Shown here: positions 36,700-46,845 of the stretch, piece after piece | Position numbering within the stretch: position 1 is the first letter of the stretch | Layout of the letters: every line of letters begins with the position of its first letter | From: Caldilineaceae bacterium | Lineage (GTDB): Bacteria > Chloroflexota > Anaerolineae > Caldilineales > Caldilineaceae | Reading direction: 5' to 3' | Length of the DNA stretch: 62,723 bases | NCBI GenBank assembly: GCA_022824685.1 | Contig: JAJDZJ010000202.1 | Span: 1-62,723, forward strand | Program-made: the position numbers and the translations under genes | Notes under the pieces: generated by a model | Database searches by the model: none | What the model was told of the DNA's origin: nothing | What the model saw: only the letters and a program-made list of their open reading frames with translations

Positions 36700-37842
36700 C
36701 TAGCCGCGGGCCGCGAGCCGCTCTAGTTCGCGTGCGATATTGTCGGCGGCCTGGGGCTGGGCCAGGGCGCCGGCCGCCGCCGCCATCGCGCGTCGGCGAT
36801 TCTGATCCGCCAGCAGCGCCGCGATGGTCGGTTCCAACTTTTCCGTCAACTGCGCGTCCTCGATGATGGCGGCGGCGCCGGAGTCGGCCAGTTTACGGGC
36901 ATTGGGGAGCTGGTGGGAGCCGGCGCCGGGCAGGGGCGCGAGCACCGATGGCAGACGCGCCAGTGGAAACTCGGCCAGAACACTGGCCCCGGCGCGGGCG
37001 AACGCCAGGTCGGCGCTGGCCAGGGCCCAGGCCATCTCTTCGTGCAGATAGGCGACGGGATGGTAGCGGTCGGCCAGGGGGTTGTCCCACAGTTCCGGTC
37101 CTTCCTGTTCGAGCAGGGGCCAGTCGCGCGTGCCGACGACGTGCAGAATCTGGCAGTCGGGCAGGAGGGCGGGGGCCGCCTGCCAGACGGCTCTGTTGAT
37201 ACTGCGCGCCCCCTGGCTGCCCCCGAACACCAACAGGAGAGGCAGTCCATGCTCCAGTTTCATTCCCAGTTTCCGGGTCAACTTCAGCCGCGCGGTCTGC
37301 CTGTCCTCGACGGCGTTGAGAAGGCCGGCGCGGACTGGGTAGCCGGTGACGACCGCCTTTTTGCCGAAAAAGCCGGCGACTTCGGGGAAGCTGACCGCCA
37401 CCTTCTGCGCCAGAGCGCTGAGCCACTGCACCGCCAGGCCGGGCGTCATGTCGGGCAGGTAGATCATCACCGGCACGGCCCGCATTCGGCAGGCGATGGC
37501 AACCGGGGCCATGACATATCCTCCGGTTGCAAAGCATGCCTGCGGGCGAAACTCTTCGAGAACCTGGAGTGACTGGCGAATGCCTGCCAGCACGTTGGCC
37601 AGACTGCGTGATGCCATCACAGGATTTCGTCCTCGCAGCGCGCCGCTCTGGATGTTGCGGAAGGGGATTTCAGCGTCCTGCACGAGAGGGTGCTCGATGC
37701 CGGTCTGACTCCCCAGCCACAGAAGCGCCGGGCTATCCTGAGCGGTCGCGGCGTTCAGAGCGTTGATGCGTAGTTGTTCGACGACGGCGAGAGCCGGATA
37801 GACGTGTCCCCCGGTTCCACCACCCGAGATTAGAAGTCGCAT
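36700..37842 (-). CDS. murG: MurG glycosyltransferase (lipid II synthase)
   Basis: 380 residues from the ATG at 37842 (MRLLISGGGTGGHVYPALAV). The GGGTGGH loop binds the lipid I diphosphate. The C-terminal domain has LLVFGGSQGARSINRAV and FARAGASVLAEFPLARLPSVLAPLP, which bind UDP-GlcNAc. It adds GlcNAc to lipid I at the inner membrane face. The 5' end overlaps the 3' end of ftsW by 110 nt in another frame. Confidence 0.95.
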   Translation of the reverse strand: MRLLISGGGTGGHVYPALAVVEQLRINALNAATAQDSPALLWLGSQTGIEHPLVQDAEIPFRNIQSGALRGRNPVMASRSLANVLAGIRQSLQVLEEFRPQACFATGGYVMAPVAIACRMRAVPVMIYLPDMTPGLAVQWLSALAQKVAVSFPEVAGFFGKKAVVTGYPVRAGLLNAVEDRQTARLKLTRKLGMKLEHGLPLLLVFGGSQGARSINRAVWQAAPALLPDCQILHVVGTRDWPLLEQEGPELWDNPLADRYHPVAYLHEEMAWALASADLAFARAGASVLAEFPLARLPSVLAPLPGAGSHQLPNARKLADSGAAAIIEDAQLTEKLEPTIAALLADQNRRRAMAAAAGALAQPQAADNIARELERLAARG

Positions 37843-39106
37843 GGGCTGTTTGCCCTGGGGGGCCAGAGGATGCCCCGGATTTACGTGAGCCAAAAGCGTT
37901 GATTAGACCCCGGCTGATGCGGCCGGCCGCGGTGGCGTCCGGGCGTGCGCCGGCTTCGCGTCGGCGGGGCGCGGGGGGCGGAGGCTGCCCGCGATAGCGG
38001 CTGATGTTGAGCAGAATGCCGGCGGCGCCCATAGAGGTGACAAGAGAGCTGCCGCCGAAGCTGACGAAGGGTAGGGTTACGCCGGTGGGCGGCGCGACGG
38101 CGACTGCGACGGCGATGTGAATGATGGCCTGCAGGATGATGAGCGCGGTGATGCCCACTGCGAGCAGAGAGCCGAAGGTATCGTTCGATTCACTGGCGAT
38201 ACGCAGGCCGCGGTAGACAAACAGCGTGAAGAGCAGGATCACCAGCAGCGTGCCCAGCAGCCCCATTTCCTCGCCGATCACCGCGAAGATGTTGTCCGAC
38301 CAGCTCAGGGGCAGATTGCCGGGCAGCTTTTCGGTGCTGTTGCCCAGGCCGACGCCGAGCGGCCCGCCCTTGACAATGGCCTGGCTGGCTTCGCGGATCT
38401 GCCACTCGGAGCTGTTCAGAGGCGACTGGATCGATTCGAGCAACGCGTTGACGCGGCGGCTGGCATAGCTGTTGCGGGTAATCACGAGCCAGAAAGTGAC
38501 GAGGGCGACAAAGCCGCCCAGGACAAGCTGTTTCAGCTCTGCGCCGGCCAGGAAGAAGATGATCAGCGCGGTGGCAACGATGAGGATGGTTGTGCTGATA
38601 TCCGGCTGCGCGACGATCAGTCCCGTCACGATTCCCATGAGCACGCCAAAGGGGATCAGTCCATAGTTGATATCCTTGATTCGATTGCCCTTGCTGGCCA
38701 GCCAGGTGCTGATGTAGATGAGGACGATCACCTTGACAGGCTCGCTGGGTTGGACGCGGCCGCCGAAAAAGGTACGGGTGGCGCCGAAGCGGTTATCACC
38801 CAGAAAGATGACCGCCATCAGAGAAATCAGCCCGAACGCCATCAGGGGTATGCTCCACCGTTCCCAGACCCGGTAGGGGACGAGCGCGGCGCCGACCAGG
38901 ACCAACAAGCCGAGCCCGAGCCAGCGGGTTTGCAGGAACACATAGTAGAAGGGCGAGCCGCGGTTTTCGAGGGCCCAGGGGTAGCTGGCGCTGAAGACCA
39001 TGACGAAGCCGAACAGGATCAGGCAGGTAAGGACGGCGGCCAGCGCCCAATCGAAGCTGGAGCCGAATCTGCCGCTCTGTTTCGCACTGCTAACCTGAAG
39101 CGCCAT
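37733..39106 (-). CDS. ftsW: FtsW peptidoglycan polymerase (SEDS family)
   Basis: 457 residues with ten transmembrane helices. SEDS family hallmarks are FVMVFSASYPWAL, GGRVQPSEPVKVIVL, QPDISTTILI and GLGNSTEKLPGNLPLSWSDNIFAVIGEEMGLLG. PFVSFGGSSLVTSMGAAGILLNISR follows. FtsW polymerises glycan strands with its partner PBP. The last 75 residues are a hydrophilic Arg/Pro/Ser tail; the final 37 codons lie on top of murG. GAGGAAC precedes the ATG. Confidence 0.95.
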   Translation of the reverse strand: MALQVSSAKQSGRFGSSFDWALAAVLTCLILFGFVMVFSASYPWALENRGSPFYYVFLQTRWLGLGLLVLVGAALVPYRVWERWSIPLMAFGLISLMAVIFLGDNRFGATRTFFGGRVQPSEPVKVIVLIYISTWLASKGNRIKDINYGLIPFGVLMGIVTGLIVAQPDISTTILIVATALIIFFLAGAELKQLVLGGFVALVTFWLVITRNSYASRRVNALLESIQSPLNSSEWQIREASQAIVKGGPLGVGLGNSTEKLPGNLPLSWSDNIFAVIGEEMGLLGTLLVILLFTLFVYRGLRIASESNDTFGSLLAVGITALIILQAIIHIAVAVAVAPPTGVTLPFVSFGGSSLVTSMGAAGILLNISRYRGQPPPPAPRRREAGARPDATAAGRISRGLINAFGSRKSGASSGPPGQTAHATSNLGWWNRGTRLSGSRRRRTTTHQRSERRDRSG

Positions 39107-39168
39107 TGTCGTTCCTCATATATCCGCCGCGTTGGGGCCCGGGGCGGAAAGCCGGAGAAGCGCCGCCG

Positions 39169-40752
39169 TTACTGGCCGCTCGCCACCAGATTCCGGAAAT
39201 GCTCTCCGCGCTGCTCAAAGTCCTTGTAGGCGTCGTAGCTGGTGCCTCCTGGAGAGAAGAGGACAACCGTGCCCGGCGTCGCGGTCTGTTTGGCGAGGAC
39301 AACGGCCTCATCGAGGCGCTGAACCACCGCGCAGCAGGGGGCGGACATACGCCGGAACGAGGCCCGCTCCCGCACTTTGTCGGCGATCATCGACCCCGCT
39401 TCCCCGAACCCGATCAGACATTGGACGCGGTCCAACACCTCGTCGGCAAAGGCATCCCAGGGCAGGTTCTTGTCTTTGCCGCCGGCCAGGAGAATGAGCG
39501 TCTGGGCGCCTGGGGGGAAGACCTGAAGCCCGGCGACGGCCCGTTCGGGCGCGGTCGCGATGCTGTCATTGATCCAAACGACGTTGCCCCTGGGCCGCAC
39601 CTCTTCCAACCGGTGAGGCACACCGGCGAAGGAGCGGGCCACGCGCCCCATGGCCTCTGGCGATGCGCCGGCCGCGCCGCTGATGGCCGCGGCGCCCAGC
39701 AGGTTGCTGACATTGTGCTCGCCGCGCAGCCGGACATCGGCGCGGCGGCAGAAGCATCGGCCCTGGTAGACCAGCTCTGCGGATGTTTCGGATGCCCAGG
39801 CGCCGGACGCTGGCGCGTGGGGCTGTTCACTGGCGGCCGCGGGCTGCGGCAGCGTTTCCGAACCCTGAAGGGAGATGCGCCGGATTCGGCTGGCAGAGAT
39901 GGAGAACGGGACAGTTCGCCGGTCCTTGCCCAAGGCGGAACGGCATTGCGCCAGGACGGGTTCGATCGCCCAGTCAGCGGGTACCGGCGTCCCTTCAATC
40001 TCCCAGCCGGCCATCCGGCCGGTCACGGGATCATCGGCGTTGAGGACCACAACGCTGGTCGGTTTGAGATGGCGCAGCAGGTTGGATTTTGCCAAGGCAT
40101 AGTCGGCCATGGACGCATGTCGATCCAGATGATTGGGCGTGATATTGAGAATGGCGGCCACGTCGGGACCCAGGCTGTCGAAGGGCCCGTAGGCGACATG
40201 CGGGTCGAACAGCTCAAGTTGAAAGCTGCTCAACTCCAGCACCATCCAGTCATCTTCCTGGATGGTGTCGAGGCGGTCTACCAGGGGGGCGCCGATATTG
40301 CCGCCAACGTGGACGGTATGCGCGTCGGCGAAAGTCTCTTGCAGCATTTCACCTACGAGGGTCGTCGTTGTGGTTTTTCCGCTGCTGCCGGTGATGGCGA
40401 TGACAGGGCAGGGCGCGAGCTGCATTGTGAGCAGGCTGTCATTGCTAAGCGGGATGCCGCGGCGGATGGCATCCTGGACGAATGGTGTTTGGAGACGCAC
40501 GCCGCCGCTGAGGCAGAGCAGATCGCAGTCATCGAGCAGGTTGGGTGAATGGCCGCCCAGGTCAAGTGAGACAGCGAGACCACCCAGTTGATCCAGCTCC
40601 TCGGCCAACTTTTCCGCGGGCGCGATGTCGCTGAGGGTTACTTCTGCGCCCGCCGCCGCGAAGAAGCGGGCCAAGGCCATGCCCTGACGGCCCATCCCCA
40701 GGATAACGACATTGCGTTTTTCAAAGTTGAACGTTTCGCAGATGGCAGTCAC
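39169..40752 (-). CDS. murD: UDP-N-acetylmuramoylalanine--D-glutamate ligase
   Basis: 527 residues from a GTG at 40752 with GGAAGGAGA 8 nt upstream; the frame is open further but has no other ribosome binding site. N-terminal [24 protein letters not shown] loop [18 protein letters not shown], then [13 protein letters not shown] and [12 protein letters not shown]. The C-terminal domain has [17 protein letters not shown] and [13 protein letters not shown] Ser/Ala/Pro-rich insertion of about 40 residues lies near 300-335. It adds D-Glu to UDP-MurNAc-Ala. Confidence 0.95.
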   Translation of the reverse strand: MTAICETFNFEKRNVVILGMGRQGMALARFFAAAGAEVTLSDIAPAEKLAEELDQLGGLAVSLDLGGHSPNLLDDCDLLCLSGGVRLQTPFVQDAIRRGIPLSNDSLLTMQLAPCPVIAITGSSGKTTTTTLVGEMLQETFADAHTVHVGGNIGAPLVDRLDTIQEDDWMVLELSSFQLELFDPHVAYGPFDSLGPDVAAILNITPNHLDRHASMADYALAKSNLLRHLKPTSVVVLNADDPVTGRMAGWEIEGTPVPADWAIEPVLAQCRSALGKDRRTVPFSISASRIRRISLQGSETLPQPAAASEQPHAPASGAWASETSAELVYQGRCFCRRADVRLRGEHNVSNLLGAAAISGAAGASPEAMGRVARSFAGVPHRLEEVRPRGNVVWINDSIATAPERAVAGLQVFPPGAQTLILLAGGKDKNLPWDAFADEVLDRVQCLIGFGEAGSMIADKVRERASFRRMSAPCCAVVQRLDEAVVLAKQTATPGTVVLFSPGGTSYDAYKDFEQRGEHFRNLVASGQ

Positions 40753-40879
40753 GGCGCCATTCTCCTTCCGACATCCAGGTTCTGGCGGGAGCAATGCCCC
40801 CTGACAGTGACCAGGCGCTGAAGACCGGCTTCCAGGAATTGAGGTTTGGTCGGCGGCATGGAACGGATGGCGTCGGAGT

Positions 40880-41881
40880 TCAGCCGTTCCACAGCGCCAG
40901 GGCCACGCCCAACATTCCACTCAACACACCGACGATCCAGAATCTTTCCTTGACCTGTGTTTCGCTCCAGCCCATCAACTCAAAGTGATGGTGGATTGGC
41001 GTCATTTTGAACATGCGGATATCACGACCCAGGTAGCGGCGGCTGAATTTGGCCGAGGCTACCTGCAACAGGACGGAAACTGTTTCGGCGACAAACACAA
41101 ACCCTACGACCGGAAGCAGCAGCCACTGCCCGGTCATCAGGGCGACCAGCGCAAGCGTTGCGCCCAAGGCCAGGCTGCCGGTGTCACCCATAAAGATCTC
41201 CGCCGGATGGGCATTGAACCAGAGGAAGGCAAACAGAGCGCCGACCACTGTGAAACAGAAGGCGGCCAGGTAGGTTTGCCCCTGCCGGTAGGCAATCAGC
41301 CCGTAGCTGGCAAAGGAGATGCTGCTGATGCTCCCGGCGAGGCTGTCGAGCCCGTCCGTCAGATTCACCGCGTTGCTGAATCCGATAATGATAAGAATTC
41401 CCACTGGAATGAACAGCCAGCCGATCGAGACGTACTCCGGAATGCCAGGCACGCCTACATAGTACAGATCGGGCGGCCCGAAATAGAGGATGCCGACAAT
41501 GATTGCGGCAAACACAAGCTGGAATCCGCTCTTCATCCGGGCCGACATTCCCTTTCCTCTGCCGCGGAGCCCGAGCCAGTCGTCGACGGCCCCCAGTGTT
41601 GCGTGCGCGGCCAGGCAGAAGAAGAGCAACAGGGTGCTTTTGCCAATCAGGGTGAAGCCAAGCAGATTGGCCAGGTTAAGCGCCCCCGTGATCAGAAGGA
41701 CCGGCACGACAAAGAGCAGTCCTCCCATTGTTGGCGTTCCCGTCTTCTCCTGATGCGAGTCCGGCCCTTCCATGCGCACCTGTTTGCCGATTCGATAGTG
41801 CTCCAGTAGTGTGATCAGTGGCTGGCCCCAAATCACAGCGATAAAGAAACTTAGGGTCCCCAGCACCAAGGGAGATTCCAT
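40880..41881 (-). CDS. mraY: Phospho-N-acetylmuramoyl-pentapeptide transferase MraY
   Basis: 333 residues with about ten transmembrane helices. It makes lipid I from UDP-MurNAc-pentapeptide. Motifs are [18 protein letters not shown] (catalytic Asp pair), [37 protein letters not shown] and [20 protein letters not shown] precedes the ATG. murF is 11 bp upstream. Confidence 0.97.
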   Translation of the reverse strand: MESPLVLGTLSFFIAVIWGQPLITLLEHYRIGKQVRMEGPDSHQEKTGTPTMGGLLFVVPVLLITGALNLANLLGFTLIGKSTLLLFFCLAAHATLGAVDDWLGLRGRGKGMSARMKSGFQLVFAAIIVGILYFGPPDLYYVGVPGIPEYVSIGWLFIPVGILIIIGFSNAVNLTDGLDSLAGSISSISFASYGLIAYRQGQTYLAAFCFTVVGALFAFLWFNAHPAEIFMGDTGSLALGATLALVALMTGQWLLLPVVGFVFVAETVSVLLQVASAKFSRRYLGRDIRMFKMTPIHHHFELMGWSETQVKERFWIVGVLSGMLGVALALWNG

Positions 41882-41892
41882 CGATGAACCTC

Positions 41893-43623
41893 TCAGCCTT
41901 CCCGGAGGCCGCCGCCGACCTCTTGTGCGGGCCCAATGCGGCGGGTGAACTCTGGCGCTGCGTCTTTTGCCAGATCTCGTGAAATCTCGGTGACAAGACG
42001 ATCCATGCCCACTGCTCGGCTGCCTTTGACGAGCAGCAGGTCCTGCGGTTGCGCCAGCTCTTTCAGGACCGCCAGCGCCGTTTCGAAATCGTCGGTTGCG
42101 TACACGGCTTGGGAAGGCAGGCCTGCGCTTTGGGCCTCATCGGCGATGAGGCGGCCGAGCGCGCCGACGGTAACAAGGAGATCGGCTACGCCGGCGGCGT
42201 GGGCGCCGACCTGTTTATGGCCCTCTGCCGTGAAGGCGCCCAGCTCTCTCATATCGCCCAGAATCGCGATGCGGCGGCCGGCATGCTGTTGTTGCGGATG
42301 CCGGCCGTTGCGGAGTTGGGGCGCGCCTTCCGCTGCCGAACCGGCCCCGCCTGCCTGGCGGCGTGTGAACAGGTCGTCCAGCAGATTGAGGGCGGCCACG
42401 GTGCTGACGGGGCTGGCGTTATATGTATCATCAATGACGGTGCTGCCGTTGATGCCCGGCACAACAACAAGGCGCAACTGGCTCGGCGCCCGCTGCAGGC
42501 CGGCGCGGATTTCCTGCCAGGTGAGCTCGCTGACAATGCCGACGGCGGCTGCGGCCAAGGCGGTATAGACCGAATGTCTGCCCAGGACGGGCACAGTGAG
42601 ACGCTGGCTGTGGATGTTTCCGTCATTCTGACGGTGATGAATGCGGAAGCGGATGCCCTCCATGCCAAGGCTTTCGATTTCGTCGGCCCACAGATCGGCG
42701 TCGGCAGAGAGGCCAAAGCGGAAAGGGCGGGCATCGGTGGCAGCGGCCATCGCCCGAACCCGCGGGTCGTCCTGGTTCAGAATGGCTATGCCCCCGTTTT
42801 GCGCGCTGGGCAGGGCCTCTACGAGCTCGGCTTTGGCGCGGGCGATGCGTTCTATCGTGCCGAGCCGTTCGAGGTGGGTTGGGCCGACATTGGTGACAAC
42901 GCCGATGCGCGGCCTGGCCAGGCGGCAGAGCAGGCGAATCTCTCCCAGGTCGTACATACCCATCTCCAGCACGGTCCGTTCGTGGCCCGTGCGCAGCCCG
43001 AGGAGGGCCATGGGCAGGCCCTGTTCGCTGTTGAGGTTGCCTGTGCTGCGATGGGTGTTGTAGCGCTGGGCGAGGACGGATGCCGCCAGTTCTTTGGTGC
43101 TTGTTTTGCCTACGCTGCCGGTCACGCCGATCACTTGCAGGTCCGGGTGTGCGCGATGCAGCCGGTGGAAGGCGCCTACGGCCTGCAGGGCGGCGTTGGC
43201 GTCGGGCACAATGTAGGCGATGGCGCGGCCGGGTTCAAACTGGGCGGTTTGAAGCATATGGGGCGGGCGGGCGCTGCGGGGATGTTCTTCTTCTTTCCGC
43301 TGCTGGCTTTCGTCATGTTTGCGGCGGCAGTCGACCAGCACCGCGCTGGTTTCGCGCAGCTGTTCGAGGCCCCGCTCTTCGCAGATGATCGCGGCGGCGC
43401 CGCCGGTTAGGGCCTGGCGGATAAATTTGTGGCCGTCTGTGCGGGCGCCGCTGAAGGCGATGAAGAGAGAGCCCGCAACAGCGTCGCGGCTATCCAGCAC
43501 TGCCGGGCTGATGGGACGGGGCGCCAACGTCTGGGGCGGGAGGGAGCCCGTCAGCGCGTGCCACAATGTATGATGGGTGATGAAGGTCTCAACGTTTGGT
43601 CGGTCTGCCACCGAATCAGGCAC
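41893..43623 (-). CDS. murF: UDP-MurNAc-tripeptide--D-Ala-D-Ala ligase
   Basis: 576 residues. It completes the pentapeptide. ATP loop [76 protein letters not shown] and [12 protein letters not shown]. Two unusual hydrophilic insertions are present: about 100-135 ([12 protein letters not shown]...) and about 440-475 (Gly/Gln/His-rich). The start is a GTG at 43623 with a weak Shine-Dalgarno. Confidence 0.94.
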   Translation of the reverse strand: MPDSVADRPNVETFITHHTLWHALTGSLPPQTLAPRPISPAVLDSRDAVAGSLFIAFSGARTDGHKFIRQALTGGAAAIICEERGLEQLRETSAVLVDCRRKHDESQQRKEEEHPRSARPPHMLQTAQFEPGRAIAYIVPDANAALQAVGAFHRLHRAHPDLQVIGVTGSVGKTSTKELAASVLAQRYNTHRSTGNLNSEQGLPMALLGLRTGHERTVLEMGMYDLGEIRLLCRLARPRIGVVTNVGPTHLERLGTIERIARAKAELVEALPSAQNGGIAILNQDDPRVRAMAAATDARPFRFGLSADADLWADEIESLGMEGIRFRIHHRQNDGNIHSQRLTVPVLGRHSVYTALAAAAVGIVSELTWQEIRAGLQRAPSQLRLVVVPGINGSTVIDDTYNASPVSTVAALNLLDDLFTRRQAGGAGSAAEGAPQLRNGRHPQQQHAGRRIAILGDMRELGAFTAEGHKQVGAHAAGVADLLVTVGALGRLIADEAQSAGLPSQAVYATDDFETALAVLKELAQPQDLLLVKGSRAVGMDRLVTEISRDLAKDAAPEFTRRIGPAQEVGGGLREG

Positions 43624-43732
43624 CTTTGAACAGTTGTATACGCCTTACATTAACCCGTCGTATGAGCGGATGCGGTTTCAAAAGTTGCGGTTTCATTTCT
43701 GCGGGGCCTCCTGCGGCCCGCTTCGAATCGGA

Positions 43733-45760
43733 TCAGCGGCTGGAAAGCTCTGCAATCTCCTCTGACCCCGGCATAGAATGCGTCGCCGACCCGATCGCCC
43801 GGCATTGAACGGCGGAGAGACATGCATAGCTCTGGCTGTCATCTGACAGGCGGACAGAGTCTGGCGGGATATTGAGGTGTTCGAAGAGGCGGTGGGCGAT
43901 ACGGCTGAAGATGGGTGTCGCGGTATAGGCAGCCCAGCGGCTGATGGCGGGGTCGGGCCGGTCCAGCTTCACCATCATGATAAATTGCGGGTCGTCGGCG
44001 GGCGCGAAGCCGATAAAACTGGCGATCGTTTCGTCCTGTATGTAGCCCTCTTCGGTGGCGATTTCGGCAGTGCCGCTCTTGCCGGCGACGCTATAGCCGG
44101 ACACCTGCGCCATCTGATTCCCGGTGTTGACGACATGCCTCATCATCTCACTCATGCGGGTTGCCGTTTCCGGTTGGATAACCTGGTAGACCATTGTTGG
44201 CTGGGTGACCATTGCGTAGTTGCCGGCGATGCGGCTGTGCACGATATACGGTCGCATAAGCTTGCCGCCGTTGGCGATGGCGGCCACGGCGCTGATCATC
44301 TGGATGGAGGTAACGGCAATGCCCTGGCCGAAGCTGTTTGTGGCGAGGTCGGAGACTCCCCAGTTCGGGGCATCAAGATTTCTGACCTGGCCGGAGACTT
44401 CGCCGCTGAGATCGATATTGGTGTCGGCGCCGAATCCAAACCGGGAAACGTAGTCGTAAAAGATTTCGGCGCCGACCTCCTGCGCGATCTGGACGGTAAT
44501 CACATTATTGGAGTGGGCCATGGCATCGGAGACGGTCAGCTCGCCAACAGCTTTGCGATCGCTGTTTTGGATTGTATGGCCTTCCACGGAGATGGCTCCG
44601 GTGTCGACAAAAACGGATGATTCCTCGATTGCGTCGATGTCGATGGCTGCTGCGACGGTGATCAGTTTGAAGACCGAGCCTGGCTCAAATTGGGAGCTGA
44701 TGGCCACATTGGTGAAGGCGCCGGGGTCTTCGTCTTCGAAGCTGTTGCCGTCGAAGGCGGGCCAGTTCGCCATCCCCATGATTGCGCCTGTTCTTGGATC
44801 CATGACGATGACGGAGCCACCCACGGCCCGGTAGATCTGTACGCCCAGGCGCAGCTCCTCTTCGATGATATGCTGGACGGTGCGGTCGATGGTCAGCACC
44901 AGGCCTTTGCCATTGCCGCTGGGCAGAAAACGCAGGATGTTGTCGTCCAGTTCCGTTCGGGGCAGCTGGCGGCCGGGCGGGAGTCCTACGCCATCGCTGG
45001 AGAGGAAGTTTCGGTAGTAGCGTTCGATGCCCAAAACAGGCACGCGTTCGGCATTGAGGAATCCCAGAAACTGGCTGCCGAGGGTACCTTGCGGATAGAA
45101 GCGTCTGGGATGGGCCGCGATGCGAATGTGCTCCAGGAGGAAATCCCTGTCAGCCAGTCGTTGCTGGCGCTCGGCGAGCAGTTGTTGGCCCTGTTCAAAG
45201 TCGAGGTGTGGGGCGATGATGAGATAGTCTCTGTCGCCATTCTCTTTCAGGAGACTTTCGATCTCAAGGGGCGGGACACCGATGCTGTAAGCGAGTCGTT
45301 GGGCGATTTCGGCGTAATCTTCAGCCGGGATAAATTTTGGCGTCGCCGTGATCCGGTAGGTGAAGCGGTCTGCGGCGAGCAGATTGCCGTCGCGGTCGAC
45401 GATGACGCCCCAGGAGGTGGTGTCATCCACGGTATTGCGCGCGGAGGCCACGGCCTTGGGCGGTTCGTACTGCTGCCAGCCCATGACCTGCATGTCGAGC
45501 AGCCGCAGGATCAACAGAAGCAGCGGGCCTGTGAGCACGACGCCGATAAAGCCGATACGCCAGATTTTGGAGACATCGTCTGAAACGGAGGCGTTTGGGG
45601 CGCGTTCTTGCGCGTGCGGGGCGCGGTCTGACGCCTCCCGATTCAGGGCGTCATCTTCGGGCCCACCGTCGACCCTGTCTTCGGGCCTTTGGCGGGGGGC
45701 GAATAGAGGGCCGAACCCGTGTCCGTGATCGGGACGAACGGTTCGGTTCCGCGAACGCAT
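43733..45760 (-). CDS. ftsI: Class B penicillin-binding protein (FtsI/PBP2-type)
   Basis: 675 residues from the ATG at 45760, with GGAG 9 nt upstream. A charged cytosolic N-terminus of about 65 residues precedes a single transmembrane helix (IGFIGVVLTGPLLLLILRLLDM). The pedestal domain contains RGVIVDRDG-like WGVIVDRDGNLLA. The transpeptidase domain has SSQFEPGSVFKLITV (catalytic Ser in SxxK), HSNNVI (SxN) and AGKSGTAEI (KSG). It crosslinks septal peptidoglycan with FtsW. Confidence 0.95.
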   Translation of the reverse strand: MRSRNRTVRPDHGHGFGPLFAPRQRPEDRVDGGPEDDALNREASDRAPHAQERAPNASVSDDVSKIWRIGFIGVVLTGPLLLLILRLLDMQVMGWQQYEPPKAVASARNTVDDTTSWGVIVDRDGNLLAADRFTYRITATPKFIPAEDYAEIAQRLAYSIGVPPLEIESLLKENGDRDYLIIAPHLDFEQGQQLLAERQQRLADRDFLLEHIRIAAHPRRFYPQGTLGSQFLGFLNAERVPVLGIERYYRNFLSSDGVGLPPGRQLPRTELDDNILRFLPSGNGKGLVLTIDRTVQHIIEEELRLGVQIYRAVGGSVIVMDPRTGAIMGMANWPAFDGNSFEDEDPGAFTNVAISSQFEPGSVFKLITVAAAIDIDAIEESSVFVDTGAISVEGHTIQNSDRKAVGELTVSDAMAHSNNVITVQIAQEVGAEIFYDYVSRFGFGADTNIDLSGEVSGQVRNLDAPNWGVSDLATNSFGQGIAVTSIQMISAVAAIANGGKLMRPYIVHSRIAGNYAMVTQPTMVYQVIQPETATRMSEMMRHVVNTGNQMAQVSGYSVAGKSGTAEIATEEGYIQDETIASFIGFAPADDPQFIMMVKLDRPDPAISRWAAYTATPIFSRIAHRLFEHLNIPPDSVRLSDDSQSYACLSAVQCRAIGSATHSMPGSEEIAELSSR

Positions 45761-45795
45761 GCGAGAATTCTCCAGTCCTACAGTAGCCACACGCT

Positions 45796-45830
45796 GTGGC
45801 CACACGAAGCGGCCATATACCGGTGGCCAC
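45796..45830. repeat. Repeated 8-bp palindrome between ftsL-like and ftsI genes
   Basis: GTGGCCAC occurs at 45796-45803 and 45823-45830, with CGGCCATA between them. Just upstream GCCACA/TGTGGC forms another small hairpin. It may be an operator or mRNA structure. Confidence 0.4.
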
Positions 45831-45908
45831 GAATACTTCAGCTGCGAACGTTCGTCGCCGCGGTTTCCTCCTGCGGGCCGCTGGCGGCGGCGAGACGGGC
45901 GACAGGCG

Positions 45909-46655
45909 CTATCTGGGCTGTTTCAACTGGCCCAGAAATAAATCGCCGGCCCGTTCAAGCAGTGGTTCGCTCCATTGCCGGACAGCCTGCCAGCGTTCAT
46001 CAACCTGTTGTTGCCACCCAGAGACGGCCTGCTCGAATCCGGCGATAGGGAGTCGTTCGGTCACAGACCAGAAGGACGGTTCGGCGGGGGCAGGCCCACT
46101 GTTATGCGCGCGAGCGGGGCCCGTCCGGTAGGTCGTGTTGGGTGGTTGCGCTGGTTCCTGATTCCCTGTTGCGCCGGCAGACAGCGCTGATTGTACGCGT
46201 GCCTCTGCGGGCGGTTGATCCAAGGTGAGGGGATTCACCGCTTGTTGATCCGGCTGCTGACTCCCGCCTGATGCGGTGGATCCTGCGGCAGCTGCGGGCC
46301 GGGTTTGCGCGCTGGTCGGGTCCGGGATGTAATTGCGTTCCAAAGCCGGGCGGAAGTCGAGCTGCACCGCCCGCGTCTGCACCTCTTCCAGGGTCGTGAG
46401 CTGGCCGATCCGCCAGAGCAGCTCAGCGTTTCTCTGTTCGATCAGGCTGTACTGCACGCTGAGCGCGTCCAATTCGGCGCGGGCCTGCGTAATCCGAAGC
46501 GCCGTCCAGACCTGAAAGACGGCCAGGCCGCAGACGACGGTCAGAGCCAGGACAAAGAGGAGATAGCCCCTCAATGTCTGCGGCAAGGGAACGATATCAT
46601 CAAGCCAGATCAAGCCGCGCAGGATGCGAAAGCGGGCCAGATTGGATGATTGCAT
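45909..46655 (-). CDS. ftsL: FtsL/DivIC-like septum formation initiator protein
   Basis: 248 residues from the ATG at 46655 (MQSSNLARF). A TTG at 46793 could start a 46-residue longer form. A cytosolic N-terminus precedes one transmembrane helix (GYLLFVLALTVVCGLAVFQVW). A coiled-coil (ARAELDALSVQYSLIEQRNAELLWRIGQLTTLEEVQTRA) follows, as in FtsL/DivIC proteins. After the coil comes a disordered Pro/Gln/Ala-rich region of about 100 residues, unusual for FtsL. Its position between rsmH and the PBP gene is that of ftsL. The homology is structural rather than strong. Confidence 0.78.
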   Translation of the reverse strand: MQSSNLARFRILRGLIWLDDIVPLPQTLRGYLLFVLALTVVCGLAVFQVWTALRITQARAELDALSVQYSLIEQRNAELLWRIGQLTTLEEVQTRAVQLDFRPALERNYIPDPTSAQTRPAAAAGSTASGGSQQPDQQAVNPLTLDQPPAEARVQSALSAGATGNQEPAQPPNTTYRTGPARAHNSGPAPAEPSFWSVTERLPIAGFEQAVSGWQQQVDERWQAVRQWSEPLLERAGDLFLGQLKQPR

Positions 46656-46845
46656 ATTGTTTTGCCCCCAGCTTCCTTCTTCCCTCGATCCTCCGTGTTC
46701 GGCTGGGCGCAAAACCTGCTCGTCATTGTTGCGCTGGGCCCCCGTTTGCGACGGACGCGCGGCGCGGCGCAAATTTACGGTTGGTGTTGACAATAGCCTT
46801 GTCCTGCTGAAACAGTCACAACAGATCCACGGGCATGCGGTTCAA

